A DNA stretch of 64,000 bases from positions 496,001-560,000 of the forward strand of contig NZ_CP031356.1 of assembly GCF_003355475.1 (NCBI RefSeq), in the 5' to 3' direction. Of this stretch, positions 8,246 to 16,801 are shown piece by piece (positions within the stretch are counted from its first letter, which is position 1; each line of letters begins with the position of its first letter). The stretch is from Brachybacterium saurashtrense (GTDB taxonomy: Bacteria; Actinomycetota; Actinomycetes; Actinomycetales; Dermabacteraceae). Both the position numbers and the translations under genes were made by a program. Below the pieces are notes generated by a model that saw only the letters and a program-made list of their open reading frames with translations, had not been told where the DNA came from and made no database searches.

Positions 8246-8831
8246 GAGCGGCCGCCGCGAGCGAGTACGGCGTCCTCACCCCGCCGCCCCACGGCAGCAG
8301 CACGCTCGGGCCCCGAGCACCCAGAAGCACCGACGGATCGAGATAGTCCTCCCCTCGCCGGGCCCCGAGGTGCAGGCACGTCGCTCCCGGGCAGTGCCCC
8401 TGCTCTCCCGCCTGCTCGAGCACGCCGAGCACGTCGCCCACCGCGACAGCGTCACCGGCCTCGACGGTGCCGCGCACGGGCTCGTAGGTGGACAGCAGCC
8501 CGTCCGCGTGGCGCACGGAGATCACTCCGCGACCGGCCACCGTCCCGCTGAACCGCACGGTCCCCGCCTCCACGGCCCGGACCGGTTCCCCCGGTGCCGC
8601 CGCGATGTCGAGGCCGCGGTGGCCCGGCCCGTAGCGATGCGCCGGTGCCTCGTACGGGGCGAGCACCTCGTGGGGTGCGGGCAGCGGCCACTGCCAACGG
8701 GCTGCCTCCGCCCGCACCGGGGCGGCGGGCATCCCGGCCAGCAGCACGAGCACGGCCAGCAGGCAGCGCACCAGGCGCTGGCGCGGCGAGGGGACGGGCC
8801 GGACGGTGCGGGACTCGGCGAGAGGGACCAT
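8193..8831 (-). CDS. Secreted M23 (LytM-like) metallopeptidase
   Basis: A predicted exported peptidoglycan endopeptidase of family M23, 212 residues from the ATG at 8831; the frame is open further upstream to 8915. A signal peptide occupies about residues 14-40 (LVRCLLAVLVLLAGMPAAPVRA). The zinc motif HRGLD (HxxxD) is clear. The second motif, normally HxH, reads CLHLG, keeping the zinc-binding His but with Cys in the first position, a variant I recall in other actinobacterial M23 proteins. Activity is therefore likely but unproven. It runs convergently into the end of xerC. Confidence 0.85.
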   Translation of the reverse strand: MVPLAESRTVRPVPSPRQRLVRCLLAVLVLLAGMPAAPVRAEAARWQWPLPAPHEVLAPYEAPAHRYGPGHRGLDIAAAPGEPVRAVEAGTVRFSGTVAGRGVISVRHADGLLSTYEPVRGTVEAGDAVAVGDVLGVLEQAGEQGHCPGATCLHLGARRGEDYLDPSVLLGARGPSVLLPWGGGVRTPYSLAAAALTPADGPGPPSGGASLR

Positions 8832-8955
8832 GACGGCATCCTGCGTGCCGTGACCGCCGACGCGCTGGTGCGCGGCGCCGCCGTGGACGGGGGCAGGGTG
8901 GGGAGGGGCAGTCACGGCCGCCTCCGCCCCGGCGCTGCCGCGACGCGCGGGGAGG

Positions 8956-9498
8956 TCAGTGGATGAACGCCTTCAGGGCGATCAGCGCTCCGCCGAACGC
9001 GGCGGTGACCAGCGCGCCTCCGAGGCGGGCCCAGGGACTGCGCAAGCGGGTCGCGGCGACGGCCCACCCGAGGACTCCGAGCAGCACCACGTCGACCAGC
9101 AGCGCGAGCCACACCGCGCTCGAGGGACGCAGCACGCCGACCACGCCGAGGAGGAGCACCAGAAGGGGCGCCGCACCGACCGCGAGCATCCCGACGGAGT
9201 CCGCGAGTCCGCGACGCAGAGCATCGCGGACGGGGAGTCGCTCCCTGCCCATCTCCGCCAGCGTCGCGGCGTAGCAGTGCGCGGAGAAGAAGACCAGCAG
9301 CGTTCCCGCGGCGCCGAGCAGCGCCTCCCACGACGAGCCGGTGAGGGTGCGGGAGACCACGATCGCGCCCGAGACCACGATCAGGCCGTAGATCTCGCCC
9401 GCCGAGGAGGAGAGCTCCCAGAGCTTCCGGGGCGCTGTCGAGATCCCGGCGCGCGGCGCCGCGGCCTCCGCCCGCCCCCTGCGTGCTGCTGTGCTCAC
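8956..9498 (-). CDS. Hypothetical membrane protein
   Basis: A 180-residue protein from the GTG at 9498 (VSTAARRGRAEAA). After a charged cytoplasmic N-terminus of about 25 residues there are four or five hydrophobic segments, including LIVVSGAIVVSRTL, LLGAAGTLLVFFSAH, LLVLLLGVVGVL and LLVDVVLLGVLGWAVA. I do not recognise a named family with confidence; the arrangement resembles small actinobacterial VIT1/DUF-type integral membrane proteins. It is divergent from the DUF308 gene at 9737. An upstream extension to 9654 is Arg-rich and looks non-coding. Confidence 0.6.
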   Translation of the reverse strand: MSTAARRGRAEAAAPRAGISTAPRKLWELSSSAGEIYGLIVVSGAIVVSRTLTGSSWEALLGAAGTLLVFFSAHCYAATLAEMGRERLPVRDALRRGLADSVGMLAVGAAPLLVLLLGVVGVLRPSSAVWLALLVDVVLLGVLGWAVAATRLRSPWARLGGALVTAAFGGALIALKAFIH

Positions 9499-9687
9499 TT
9501 CGGCCTGCCTTCGTGGTGGGGAGACGTCGCAGGACGCCACGGTCCACCGTCGCGGAAGCCCGTCGCGGCGCTGGTCCCGACACCTGTGCTCCCACGTCGC
9601 TCCGCACCGTCGCCGACGCCTGTGCTCAGAAGGGTTTCGACCGGCAAAGGTCACGCTCGCAGCCGATCGTACCGGGTACTCTCAGCG

Positions 9688-9705
9688 TGAGGCGACTACG
9701 CCTCA
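9688..9705. repeat. Short inverted repeat upstream of the DUF308 gene
   Basis: TGAGGCG (9688-9694) and CGCCTCA (9699-9705) form a 7-bp palindrome with a 4-nt spacer. It lies between the divergent genes 8956-9498 and 9737-10297, just after a TACTCT (9678-9683) that could be a -10 box. It could be an operator or a leader hairpin. Confidence 0.35.
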
Positions 9706-9736
9706 TCCCTGTGAGCGAGAAGCTGAGGTTCTCCCC

Positions 9737-10297
9737 ATGACCGCCACCGTCCCCACCGCCCCGACCGTCGCCCCCGTCAAGGGGGCCCGTCTCGCACTGC
9801 TCGTCGCCGGCCTCCTCGCCATCGGCTTCGGGATCGCCGTCCTCGCCTGGCCCACCAAGGCGGCCGTCGCCCTCACGGGCGTGATCGCGCTGTACGCCGT
9901 GGTGGCGGGCGGCGTCTACGTCGCCCTCGGCCTCCTGTCGACCTCCCTCGGGACCTGGGGCAGGATCGGCCACGTGCTGCTCGGGATCCTCTACCTGATC
10001 GCGGGCGTCTCCGCGTTCAGCTCCCTCCAGCAGTCCGCCGCGTTCCTCGCGCTGTTCCTCACGATCATGGTGGGCGTGATGTGGGTGGCGGAGGGGATCA
10101 CGGCGCTGTTCACGCTGCGCCGCTCGGGCTCCCGCGTGCTCACGATCGTGTTCGCGGTGCTCTCCGTGCTGGCGGGCGTCACGCTGCTCAGCAGCCCGCT
10201 GTTCGGTGCCGTCCTGCTGTGGTGGTTCCTCGGCGTCTCGCTGGTCGTGCTCGGCGTGCTCAACGCGGTGCGGGCGATCGTCGGCACGTCGCACTGA
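9737..10297 (+). CDS. HdeD/DUF308 family membrane protein
   Basis: A 186-residue integral membrane protein of the HdeD/DUF308 type. About six hydrophobic helices alternate with short loops: LALLVAGLLAIGFGIAVLAW, AAVALTGVIALYAVVAGGVY, IGHVLLGILYLIAGVSAFSS, FLALFLTIMVGVMWVAEGI, VLTIVFAVLSVLAGVTLLSS and AVLLWWFLGVSLVVLGVLNA. The repeated two-helix design matches the family, known from acid-resistance HdeD in E. coli; its role here is unknown. It ends in a strong hairpin terminator, so it is monocistronic. Confidence 0.85.
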   Translation: MTATVPTAPTVAPVKGARLALLVAGLLAIGFGIAVLAWPTKAAVALTGVIALYAVVAGGVYVALGLLSTSLGTWGRIGHVLLGILYLIAGVSAFSSLQQSAAFLALFLTIMVGVMWVAEGITALFTLRRSGSRVLTIVFAVLSVLAGVTLLSSPLFGAVLLWWFLGVSLVVLGVLNAVRAIVGTSH

Positions 10298-10320
10298 GCG
10301 CACGGCCCCGCGCCGCCTCA

Positions 10321-10351
10321 CGCGCCCTCCCGGCCGCGCCGGGAGGGCGCG
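10321..10351 (+). terminator. Hairpin terminator after the DUF308 gene
   Basis: A perfect 14-bp stem (10321-10334 with 10338-10351) closes a 3-nt loop 24 nt after the stop codon. No T-run follows, which is common for GC-rich actinobacterial terminators. Confidence 0.7.
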
Positions 10352-10391
10352 CCGTGACGCACGCCGCGCTCGAGGAGGCCGCGCCGTCGGA

Positions 10392-10397
10392 TAGACT
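10392..10397 (+). promoter_or_regulatory. rpsB -10 box TAGACT
   Basis: TAGACT matches TANNNT. The region 17 nt upstream has no recognisable -35. Transcription from about 10404 gives the long S2 leader. Confidence 0.4.
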
Positions 10398-10637
10398 CGC
10401 CACAGCATCCGGTCCGTCCGGATGACTTCGCGTGCCCACCACGGCCCGTCGGCCAGCGGTCCCCGACCGTCCCCGCACCTCGCGTGCGGGAGCGAGAGGG
10501 GCGGTCGACGCCCGGGCACCAGGCCCCGCACCGACCGGTGGCGGGGGAAGAACCCAGAAAGCAGGTCCTGCGCGATGACCGCGGACGCCCCCGGGCGCGC
10601 CGTGCGAGCCCAGGGCCGGAGAACAGAGGACACCATC

Positions 10638-11540
10638 ATGGCAGTCGTCACCATGCGCCAGCTCCTGGAGAGCGGCGTCCACTTCGGTCACCAGACCCGT
10701 CGGTGGAACCCGAAGGTCCGTCGCTTCATCTTCACCGAGCGCAACGGCATCTACATCGTCGACCTCATGCAGACCCTGTCGTACATCGACAAGGCCTACG
10801 ACTTCGTCAAGCAGACCGTCGCCCACGGCGGCACCATCCTGTTCGTCGGCACCAAGAAGCAGGCGCAGGAGTCCGTGCAGGAGCAGGCCACCCGCGTGGG
10901 CATGCCCTTCGTCAACCAGCGCTGGCTGGGCGGCATGCTCACCAACCTGCAGACGGTCTCCGCGCGCGTGAACCGCCTCAAGGAGCTCGAGCAGATCGAC
11001 TTCGACGATGTGGCCTCCTCCGGCCGCACGAAGAAGGAGCTGCTGATGATGCGCCGCGAGAAGGACAAGCTCGCCAAGACCCTCGGCGGCATCCGCGACA
11101 TGGGCAAGGCCCCCTCGGCCCTGTGGATCGTGGACACCAACAAGGAGCACCTGGCGGTCGACGAGGCGCAGAAGCTCAACATCCCGGTCGTCGCGATCCT
11201 CGACACCAACTGCGATCCCGACGAGATCACCTACCCGATCCCGGGCAACGATGACGCGATCCGCTCCGTCACGCTGCTGACCCGCGTCATCGCCGATGCC
11301 GTGGCCGCGGGCCTGCAGGAGCGCCACGCCAAGTCCACCGGCGGCGAGAAGAACGTCTCCGCCGTGGACGCCGAGCCGCTGGCCGAGTGGGAGCAGGAGC
11401 TGCTCAAGCAGTCCGAGGTCCAGCAGCAGGACGCTCCCGCCGAGGAGTCCGTCGCCGCCGCCGAGGAGACCCCGGCCGCCGAGGCCCCCGCCGCCGACTC
11501 CGCCGAGGAGAAGGCGACCGAGGCCCCCGCCGCGGAGTGA
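10638..11540 (+). CDS. rpsB: 30S ribosomal protein S2
   Basis: S2 is a small-subunit protein needed for S1 and mRNA binding. The 300-residue product begins [25 protein letters not shown] and has the S2 motifs GTKKQAQE and RWLGGMLTN. It ends in a C-terminal extension of about 50 residues rich in Ala, Glu and Pro (from about residue 250), longer than E. coli S2 but common in Actinobacteria. A ribosome-binding site (AGAGGA) precedes the ATG. It is paired with tsf, separated by a strong hairpin. Confidence 0.98.
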   Translation: MAVVTMRQLLESGVHFGHQTRRWNPKVRRFIFTERNGIYIVDLMQTLSYIDKAYDFVKQTVAHGGTILFVGTKKQAQESVQEQATRVGMPFVNQRWLGGMLTNLQTVSARVNRLKELEQIDFDDVASSGRTKKELLMMRREKDKLAKTLGGIRDMGKAPSALWIVDTNKEHLAVDEAQKLNIPVVAILDTNCDPDEITYPIPGNDDAIRSVTLLTRVIADAVAAGLQERHAKSTGGEKNVSAVDAEPLAEWEQELLKQSEVQQQDAPAEESVAAAEETPAAEAPAADSAEEKATEAPAAE

Positions 11541-11545
11541 CCCAC

Positions 11546-11578
11546 GGGCCCGGGAGCGCGCACCGCGCTCCCGGGCCC
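11546..11578 (+). terminator. Hairpin between rpsB and tsf
   Basis: A perfect 15-bp stem (11546-11560 with 11564-11578) with a 3-nt loop starts 5 nt after the rpsB stop. It can act as a full or partial terminator, or as an RNA stabiliser, setting the rpsB:tsf ratio. Confidence 0.65.
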
Positions 11579-11642
11579 CTCCACGGGGAGGCGCACCCCG
11601 CCTCCCGCCCCTCCCGAAGCAGCTCCCACAAGGAAGAGGAAC

Positions 11643-12467
11643 ATGGCCAACTACACGGCAGCAGACATCAAGGAGATCCGCGAGAACACCGGCGCGGGCA
11701 TGCTCGACGTCAAGAAGGCTCTCGACGAGGCGGACGGCGACAAGGCCAAGGCCGTCGAGCTGATCCGCGTCAAGGGCCTCAAGGGCATCGCCAAGCGCGA
11801 GGGCCGCACCGCCTCCGAGGGCCTGATCGCCGTCGACATCCGCGACAGCGAGGCCGGCCGCACCGGCACCCTGGTCGAGCTCAACTCCGAGACCGACTTC
11901 GTGGCCAAGAACGACAAGTTCGTGGCCCTGGGCGACGAGGCCGTGGCCGCGGCCGTCGAGTCCGGCGCCACCGAGCCCGAGCAGCTCTCCGAGACCCCCT
12001 TCGGCGAGGCGCTGACCAACGCCGGCGCCTCCATGGGCGAGAAGATCCTGGTGCGTCGCATCGGCCGCGTCTCCGGCGAGGCCGTCACCGAGTACATGCA
12101 CCGCACCAACAAGGACCTGCCCCCGCAGGTGGGCGTGCTGGTGGCCACCGACGCCGCCGGCGCCGAGGTCGCGAAGGACGTCGCGATGCACATCGCCGCG
12201 TTCACCCCGGCCTACCTCTCCCGCGACGAGGTCCCCGCGGACATCGTCGAGAACGAGCGCCGCATCGCGGAGGACACCGCGAAGAACGAGGGCAAGCCCG
12301 AGAAGGCCCTGCCCAAGATCGTCGAGGGTCGCCTCAACGGCTTCTTCAAGGAGCACTGCCTCCTGGACCAGGCCTTCGCGAAGGACGCCAAGAAGTCCGT
12401 CGGTCAGATCGTGGAGGAGGCCGGCGGCACCGTCACCGGCTTCCTGCGCTTCCGCGTCGGCAGCTGA
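11643..12467 (+). CDS. tsf: Elongation factor Ts
   Basis: EF-Ts exchanges GDP for GTP on EF-Tu. The 274-residue protein has the N-terminal UBA-like domain with IKEIRENTGAGMLDVKKALDE and the dimerisation/core motif VELNSETDFVAKNDKF. Length and ends match actinobacterial EF-Ts. A strong ribosome-binding site (AGGAAGAGG) precedes the ATG. A hairpin terminator follows. Confidence 0.98.
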   Translation: MANYTAADIKEIRENTGAGMLDVKKALDEADGDKAKAVELIRVKGLKGIAKREGRTASEGLIAVDIRDSEAGRTGTLVELNSETDFVAKNDKFVALGDEAVAAAVESGATEPEQLSETPFGEALTNAGASMGEKILVRRIGRVSGEAVTEYMHRTNKDLPPQVGVLVATDAAGAEVAKDVAMHIAAFTPAYLSRDEVPADIVENERRIAEDTAKNEGKPEKALPKIVEGRLNGFFKEHCLLDQAFAKDAKKSVGQIVEEAGGTVTGFLRFRVGS

Positions 12468-12530
12468 GACCGCCGGGGGCGAGCAGTGAGGTCCGCTCCC
12501 ACCGGCCGCGCGTGAGCGTGGCCACCGCCC

Positions 12531-12561
12531 TGCGGCCCCGCACCATCGGTGCGGGGCCGCA
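12531..12561 (+). terminator. Hairpin terminator after tsf
   Basis: A perfect 14-bp stem (12531-12544 with 12548-12561) and 3-nt loop. It ends only 4 nt before the likely pyrH -10 box, so transcription units are packed back to back. Confidence 0.7.
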
Positions 12562-12565
12562 CCGG

Positions 12566-12571
12566 TACCAT
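12566..12571 (+). promoter_or_regulatory. pyrH -10 box TACCAT
   Basis: TACCAT fits TANNNT and would start transcription near 12578, leaving a leader of about 23 nt with the ribosome-binding site GCGGAAGGA. The -35 position falls inside the tsf terminator hairpin. Confidence 0.45.
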
Positions 12572-12600
12572 CACCAAGGACCCAGCGCGGAAGGACCCCC

Positions 12601-13353
12601 ATGACCCAGACGTTCACCTCACCGATCCCTGTTCTCCCCCGACCGGAGGAGGGACGCCGAGTCCTCCTGAAGCTCTCCGGCGAGGCCTTCGGCGGCGGCG
12701 CCGTGGGCGTCGACCCGGACGTCGTCTCCCGCATCGCCGGCGAGATCGCCGAGGGGGTCTCCCAGGGCATCGAGTGCGCCATCGTGGTGGGCGGCGGCAA
12801 CTTCTTCCGCGGGGCCGAGCTCTCGCAGCGCGGCATGGACCGCCGGCGCGCCGACTACATGGGCATGCTCGGCACGGTGATGAACTGCCTCGCCCTGCAG
12901 GACTTCCTCGAGCAGCGCGGCATCTCCACCCGCGTGCAGACCGCCATCGAGATGGGGCAGGTGGCCGAGCCGTACATCCCGCTGCGCGCCGTGCGGCACC
13001 TCGAGAAGGGCCGCGTGGTCATCTTCGGCGCCGGCGCCGGGATGCCCTACTTCTCCACCGACACCGTCGCCGTGCAGCGCGCGCTGGAGATCGGCTGCGA
13101 AGAGGTGCTGATGGCGAAGAACGGCGTGGACGGCGTGTACGACGCGGACCCGCGCACCCACGCGGACGCGAAGAAGCTCGAGCACGTCACTTACAACGAC
13201 GCCCTCCAGCGCGGCCTGAAGGTCGTGGACTCCACCGCCTTCAGCCTCTGCATGGACAACGGCCAGCAGATGATGGTGTTCGGCCTCGACGCCCCCGGCA
13301 ACATCACCCGCGCGCTGCGCGGCGACCGGATCGGCACCGTCGTCACCCGCTGA
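12601..13353 (+). CDS. pyrH: UMP kinase
   Basis: UMP kinase phosphorylates UMP to UDP with ATP and is regulated by GTP and UTP. The 250-residue protein of the amino-acid-kinase fold has [13 protein letters not shown] near the start, [13 protein letters not shown], and the DADP-type segment [18 protein letters not shown]. About 20 N-terminal residues precede the core, as in other Actinobacteria. It heads the pyrH-frr-cdsA-rlmN cluster. Confidence 0.98.
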   Translation: MTQTFTSPIPVLPRPEEGRRVLLKLSGEAFGGGAVGVDPDVVSRIAGEIAEGVSQGIECAIVVGGGNFFRGAELSQRGMDRRRADYMGMLGTVMNCLALQDFLEQRGISTRVQTAIEMGQVAEPYIPLRAVRHLEKGRVVIFGAGAGMPYFSTDTVAVQRALEIGCEEVLMAKNGVDGVYDADPRTHADAKKLEHVTYNDALQRGLKVVDSTAFSLCMDNGQQMMVFGLDAPGNITRALRGDRIGTVVTR

Positions 13354-13456
13354 CGTCCTGTCCCCGCGACCCGCGCCCGCCCCCACTCCCTCCCGCCGGG
13401 CACGGCGGTGCGGGACAATGGACCACGCACACACACCCAGAACCGAGGAGCACCCC

Positions 13457-14023
13457 GTGAGCGACGACATCCCGAGCATCCTGAAGGACGCCGAGGCCAA
13501 GATGACCAAGTCCCTGGACGTCACCAAGGACGAGTTCACCGCGATCCGCACCGGCCGCGCCAGCGCCGCGATGTTCCAGGGCATCACCGTCGAGTACTAC
13601 GGTGCGCCCACGCCGCTGAACCAGCTCGCCTCCCTGCAGTTCCCCGAGGCGCGCACCGTGATCGTCACCCCGTACGACAAGTCGGCGATGGCCGGCGTGG
13701 AGACAGCGCTGCGCGAGTCCGACCTCGGCGTGAACCCCACCAACAACGGCGACACGCTGCGCGTGGTGCTGCCGGCCCTCACCGAGGAGCGTCGCAAGGA
13801 CTACGTCAAGCTCGCCCGCACCAAGGCGGAGGAGGGCCGGGTGGCCGTGCGCGGCTCCCGCGGCAACGCCAAGAAGGCGATCGAGAAGCTCGTCAAGGAC
13901 GGCGAGGTCGGCGAGGACGAGGGCACCCGCGCGGAGAAGGAGCTCGAGGCCCTGACCAAGAAGTACACCGAGCAGATCGACGAGGCGCTCGGCCACAAGG
14001 AGACCGAGCTCGAGACGGTCTGA
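13457..14023 (+). CDS. frr: Ribosome recycling factor
   Basis: RRF splits post-termination ribosomes together with EF-G. The 188-residue product starts at GTG 13457 (VSDDIPSILKDAEAKM), preceded by AACCGAGGAG. An upstream in-frame ATG at 13418 would add 13 residues not found in the family. Domain I helices (KDAEAKMTKSLDVTKDEFTA, RTGRAS) and the C-terminal EKELEALTKKYTEQIDEAL are clear. A GACAAT at 13414-13419 may be an internal -10. Confidence 0.97.
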   Translation: MSDDIPSILKDAEAKMTKSLDVTKDEFTAIRTGRASAAMFQGITVEYYGAPTPLNQLASLQFPEARTVIVTPYDKSAMAGVETALRESDLGVNPTNNGDTLRVVLPALTEERRKDYVKLARTKAEEGRVAVRGSRGNAKKAIEKLVKDGEVGEDEGTRAEKELEALTKKYTEQIDEALGHKETELETV

Positions 14024-14070
14024 GCCGAGGAGCGCAGAGCCCTGCACCGCAGCACCGTCCGGCGGTCCCG

Positions 14071-14976
14071 GTGAGCACCGAGCCGGCCGCCCCGCCCGCC
14101 TCGACCGCCTCGAGCAGCCTCGAGGCGGTCATCGGCGCGCCTGAGCCGGAGCCGGAGCACGCCAAGCGCCGCGGCGCCGGACGCAACCTGCCTGCAGCGA
14201 TCGCGGTGGGCGTGGGGCTCCTGGTGCTGCTGGGCGGGGCACTGTTCGTGGTGCCGCAGGCGTTCCCCGTGATCGCCGCCATCGCCATGTGCCTGGCGGT
14301 GCTGGAGCTCACCCGGGCCCTGTCCCACGGCGGCCTGCAGCTACCGCCGGTGCCGCTGCTGGTGGGCGTGATCGGGATGGTGGTCTCCACCGTGGTGTTC
14401 GGGGTGGAGGGCCTGCTGGTCGCCACCGCCGCCGCGGTGTGCGTGCTGATCCTGTGGCGGGTGAGCGAGTCGATGGGCCTCTCCGCCCTGCGGGATGTGG
14501 CCGGCGGCGTGTTCGCCCTGGCCTGGGTGCCCTTCCTCGGCTGCTTCCTGCTGCTGCTGTTCGCCCGCGAGCAGGGGGCGATGCTGGTGCTGCTGGCGGT
14601 GCTGGGCCCGGTGGGCAACGACATCGGCGGGTACGTCGCCGGCGTGCTCTTCGGCAAGCATCCGATGGCCCCGCGGATCAGCCCCAAGAAGAGCTGGGAG
14701 GGCTTCGCGGGCTCCCTGCTGCTGGGCACCGGCGCGGTGGCGGCCGTGGGCCACTACGCGCTGGAGCTGCCCTGGTGGGTGGGTGCGGTGATCGGCGTGG
14801 TGATCGTACTCGTCTCCACCGGCGGGGACCTGTCCCAGTCGCTGCTCAAACGTGACCTGGGCATCAAGGACATGGGGCACCTGCTGCCCGGCCACGGGGG
14901 AGTGCTGGACCGGGTGGACTCGATCCTGCTCGCCGCCCCCACCACCTACGTCTTGCTGGAGGTACTGCTGCCATGA
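14071..14976 (+). CDS. cdsA: Phosphatidate cytidylyltransferase
   Basis: CdsA makes CDP-diacylglycerol from phosphatidic acid and CTP, the precursor used by PgsA (encoded at 55337). The 301-residue protein has a soluble, Ala/Pro/Glu-rich N-terminus of about 45 residues, then about eight hydrophobic helices. The signature ISPKKSWEGFAGSLL and the C-terminal LPGHGGVLDRVDSILLAAP mark the family. The GTG at 14071 is the only reasonable start after frr. The stop overlaps the rlmN ATG by 4 nt. Confidence 0.95.
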   Translation: MSTEPAAPPASTASSSLEAVIGAPEPEPEHAKRRGAGRNLPAAIAVGVGLLVLLGGALFVVPQAFPVIAAIAMCLAVLELTRALSHGGLQLPPVPLLVGVIGMVVSTVVFGVEGLLVATAAAVCVLILWRVSESMGLSALRDVAGGVFALAWVPFLGCFLLLLFAREQGAMLVLLAVLGPVGNDIGGYVAGVLFGKHPMAPRISPKKSWEGFAGSLLLGTGAVAAVGHYALELPWWVGAVIGVVIVLVSTGGDLSQSLLKRDLGIKDMGHLLPGHGGVLDRVDSILLAAPTTYVLLEVLLP

Positions 14977-16265
14977 CCACTCCCGAGAACCCTCGCAGGC
15001 CACGCACCGCCACGCCGGTCGCGCCGCCGTCGAACCCCGATCTCTCCCGCGAGGCGGTGCCCGGCCAGAAGGTCGCGCTCGCCCCCGGGCAGCTGCAGAT
15101 GAAGCCCTCGCGGCGCGGGAAGCCGCCGGTGCACCTGGCGGATCTCACCCTCGCCGAGCGGATCGCGGCGGTGGAGGAGATGGGACTTCCCGGCTTCCGC
15201 GCCAAGCAGCTCTCGGTGCACTACTTCGAGCACTTCACCACCGAGGCGGAGGACCTCACGGACCTGCCCAAGGAGCGCCGCGACGAGCTCGTCGAGCGCT
15301 TCTTCCCGCCGCTGCTCACGCAGGTCTCGCGGCAGTCGGCGGACAACGGCGCCACGCAGAAGTTCCTGTGGCAGCTGTTCGACGGCCCGATGGTCGAGTC
15401 GGTGCTGATGCGCTACAGCGACCGCACCACCCTGTGCATCTCCTCCGAGGCCGGCTGCGGCATGAACTGCCCGTTCTGCGCGACCGGCCAGATGGGCCTG
15501 ACCCGCAACCTCTCCGCCGCCGAGATCCTCGAGCAGGTGCGCCTGGCGAACCGGCTGCTGGCCCGCGGCGAGCTGCCCGGCGGTCCCGGCCGCGTGAACA
15601 ACATCGTGTTCATGGGGATGGGGGAGCCGCTGGCGAACTACCGTCCCGTGGCCACCGTCTGCAAGCGCCTGAACGCGCCTGCGCCCGAGGGCTTCGGGAT
15701 GGGCGCCCGTCACATCACCGTCTCCACGGTGGGCCTGGCCCCGGCGGTCCGCAAGCTCACGGCGGAGAAGATCCCCGTCACGCTCGCCGTCTCGCTGCAT
15801 GCCCCCGACGACGCGCTGCGCGACGAGCTGGTCCCCATCAACACCCGTTTCGACGTGGACGAGATCCTCGACGCCGCCTGGGAGTACTTCGAGACCACCG
15901 GCCGACGGGTCAGCATCGAGTACGCCCTGATCCGCGACATCAACGACCAGGCGCACCGCGCCCAGCTGCTCGCCGACCGGCTGATCGCCAAGGGCGGCGC
16001 GCACTGGGTGCACGTGAACCCGATCCCCCTGAACCCGGTCAAGGGCTCGAAGTGGACCGCCTCGGATCCGCTGGTGGAGAAGCGCTTCGTGGAGATCCTG
16101 CGGGACAACGGCATCTCGGCGACGATCCGTGACACCCGCGGCTCCGACATCGACGGCGCCTGCGGCCAGCTCGCCGCGGAGGTCATCGAGACCGACACCC
16201 ACCGCGCGGACCGCGAGGCACGGGTCGCTCGGGTCGAGGCGGTCGCCTCGGCCGTCGCCGACTGA
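14973..16265 (+). CDS. rlmN: 23S rRNA/tRNA C2-adenosine methyltransferase RlmN
   Basis: RlmN is a radical-SAM enzyme that methylates A2503 of 23S rRNA and A37 of some tRNAs. The 4Fe-4S cluster cysteines are Cys162, Cys166 and Cys169 in CGMNCPFCATG. The resolving cysteine that holds the methylated intermediate is Cys397 in DIDGACGQL. The 430-residue length reflects an N-terminal extension of about 45 residues and a short C-terminal tail. It overlaps cdsA by 4 nt. Confidence 0.97.
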   Translation: MTTPENPRRPRTATPVAPPSNPDLSREAVPGQKVALAPGQLQMKPSRRGKPPVHLADLTLAERIAAVEEMGLPGFRAKQLSVHYFEHFTTEAEDLTDLPKERRDELVERFFPPLLTQVSRQSADNGATQKFLWQLFDGPMVESVLMRYSDRTTLCISSEAGCGMNCPFCATGQMGLTRNLSAAEILEQVRLANRLLARGELPGGPGRVNNIVFMGMGEPLANYRPVATVCKRLNAPAPEGFGMGARHITVSTVGLAPAVRKLTAEKIPVTLAVSLHAPDDALRDELVPINTRFDVDEILDAAWEYFETTGRRVSIEYALIRDINDQAHRAQLLADRLIAKGGAHWVHVNPIPLNPVKGSKWTASDPLVEKRFVEILRDNGISATIRDTRGSDIDGACGQLAAEVIETDTHRADREARVARVEAVASAVAD

Positions 16266-16301
16266 TCGGGTCGAGGCATCGCCCCGCCCCCAGGAGATCC
16301 G

Positions 16302-16706
16302 ATGGATGCACGATTCACGCGGACGCGTTTCGCCCCGGGCTATCGCACCGAGGAGGTCGATCGCTTCATCGCACGCTGCGAGCGCGCGCTCGCAGCGCGG
16401 GACGGCTCCGTGACCGCCGACGAGGTGATGCTCCACCGCTTCACCGAGGCCCGGTTCGAGAAGGGGTACTCGATGGATGAGGTGGACCGCTACCTGGACA
16501 CGATGATCCCGACCCTCCGCGCCGCCGAGGAGGGCCGGGCTCCGGCGGCCGGCGTCCCGGCCTCGCTCGGCGCTCCTCCCACCGGGGCGCAGGCTGCGGC
16601 GGAGGGCGGCGCCATGGACGCCGCACGTCGGCTGGGCGCTCGCGCGGCGCATCCCGCCGGGCAGCGACCGGGCCTTCTCGCGCGGCTCGTCGGCTCCGGG
16701 CGCTGA
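16302..16706 (+). CDS. Small DivIVA-motif protein (two repeats)
   Basis: A 134-residue protein containing two copies of the short motif found at the N-terminus of DivIVA proteins: FTRTRFAPGYRTEEVDRFI (from residue 5) and FTEARFEKGYSMDEVDRYL (from about 47). In DivIVA this segment binds membranes and precedes a long coiled coil; no long coiled coil is present here. The C-terminal 55 residues are Ala/Gly/Pro-rich. It lies in the rlmN-dxr interval next to a second protein of the same type, preceded by CAGGAGATCCG as ribosome-binding site. Role unknown; polar-growth or envelope function is a guess. Confidence 0.8.
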   Translation: MDARFTRTRFAPGYRTEEVDRFIARCERALAARDGSVTADEVMLHRFTEARFEKGYSMDEVDRYLDTMIPTLRAAEEGRAPAAGVPASLGAPPTGAQAAAEGGAMDAARRLGARAAHPAGQRPGLLARLVGSGR

Positions 16707-16740
16707 GGCGCCGTCCGTCACTCCGTCCCTGCACGCCTCC

Positions 16741-16769
16741 CCGACACACCCCGCCCGCCCCGCTACAGT
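16741..16769 (+). promoter_or_regulatory. Promoter (-35 CCGACA, -10 TACAGT) for the second DivIVA-motif gene
   Basis: CCGACA (16741-16746) and TACAGT (16764-16769) are 17 nt apart, a good sigma-70-type pair. A leader of about 26 nt contains the ribosome-binding site GAGGAAGGA. The downstream dxr and rseP genes would be read from it too. Confidence 0.5.
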
Positions 16770-16801
16770 GGGGCCCGACAGCACCGAGGAAGGACCCACA
16801 G

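Larger units (their letters stand above)
10298..10637 (+). other. Terminator, rpsB promoter and long S2 leader
   Basis: This 340-nt gap contains the hairpin at 10321-10351, a -10 box at 10392-10397 and then about 235 nt of transcribed leader before rpsB. No gene is supported in it. A long rpsB leader is the expected place for autoregulation by S2, but I cannot assign a known structure. Confidence 0.5.
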
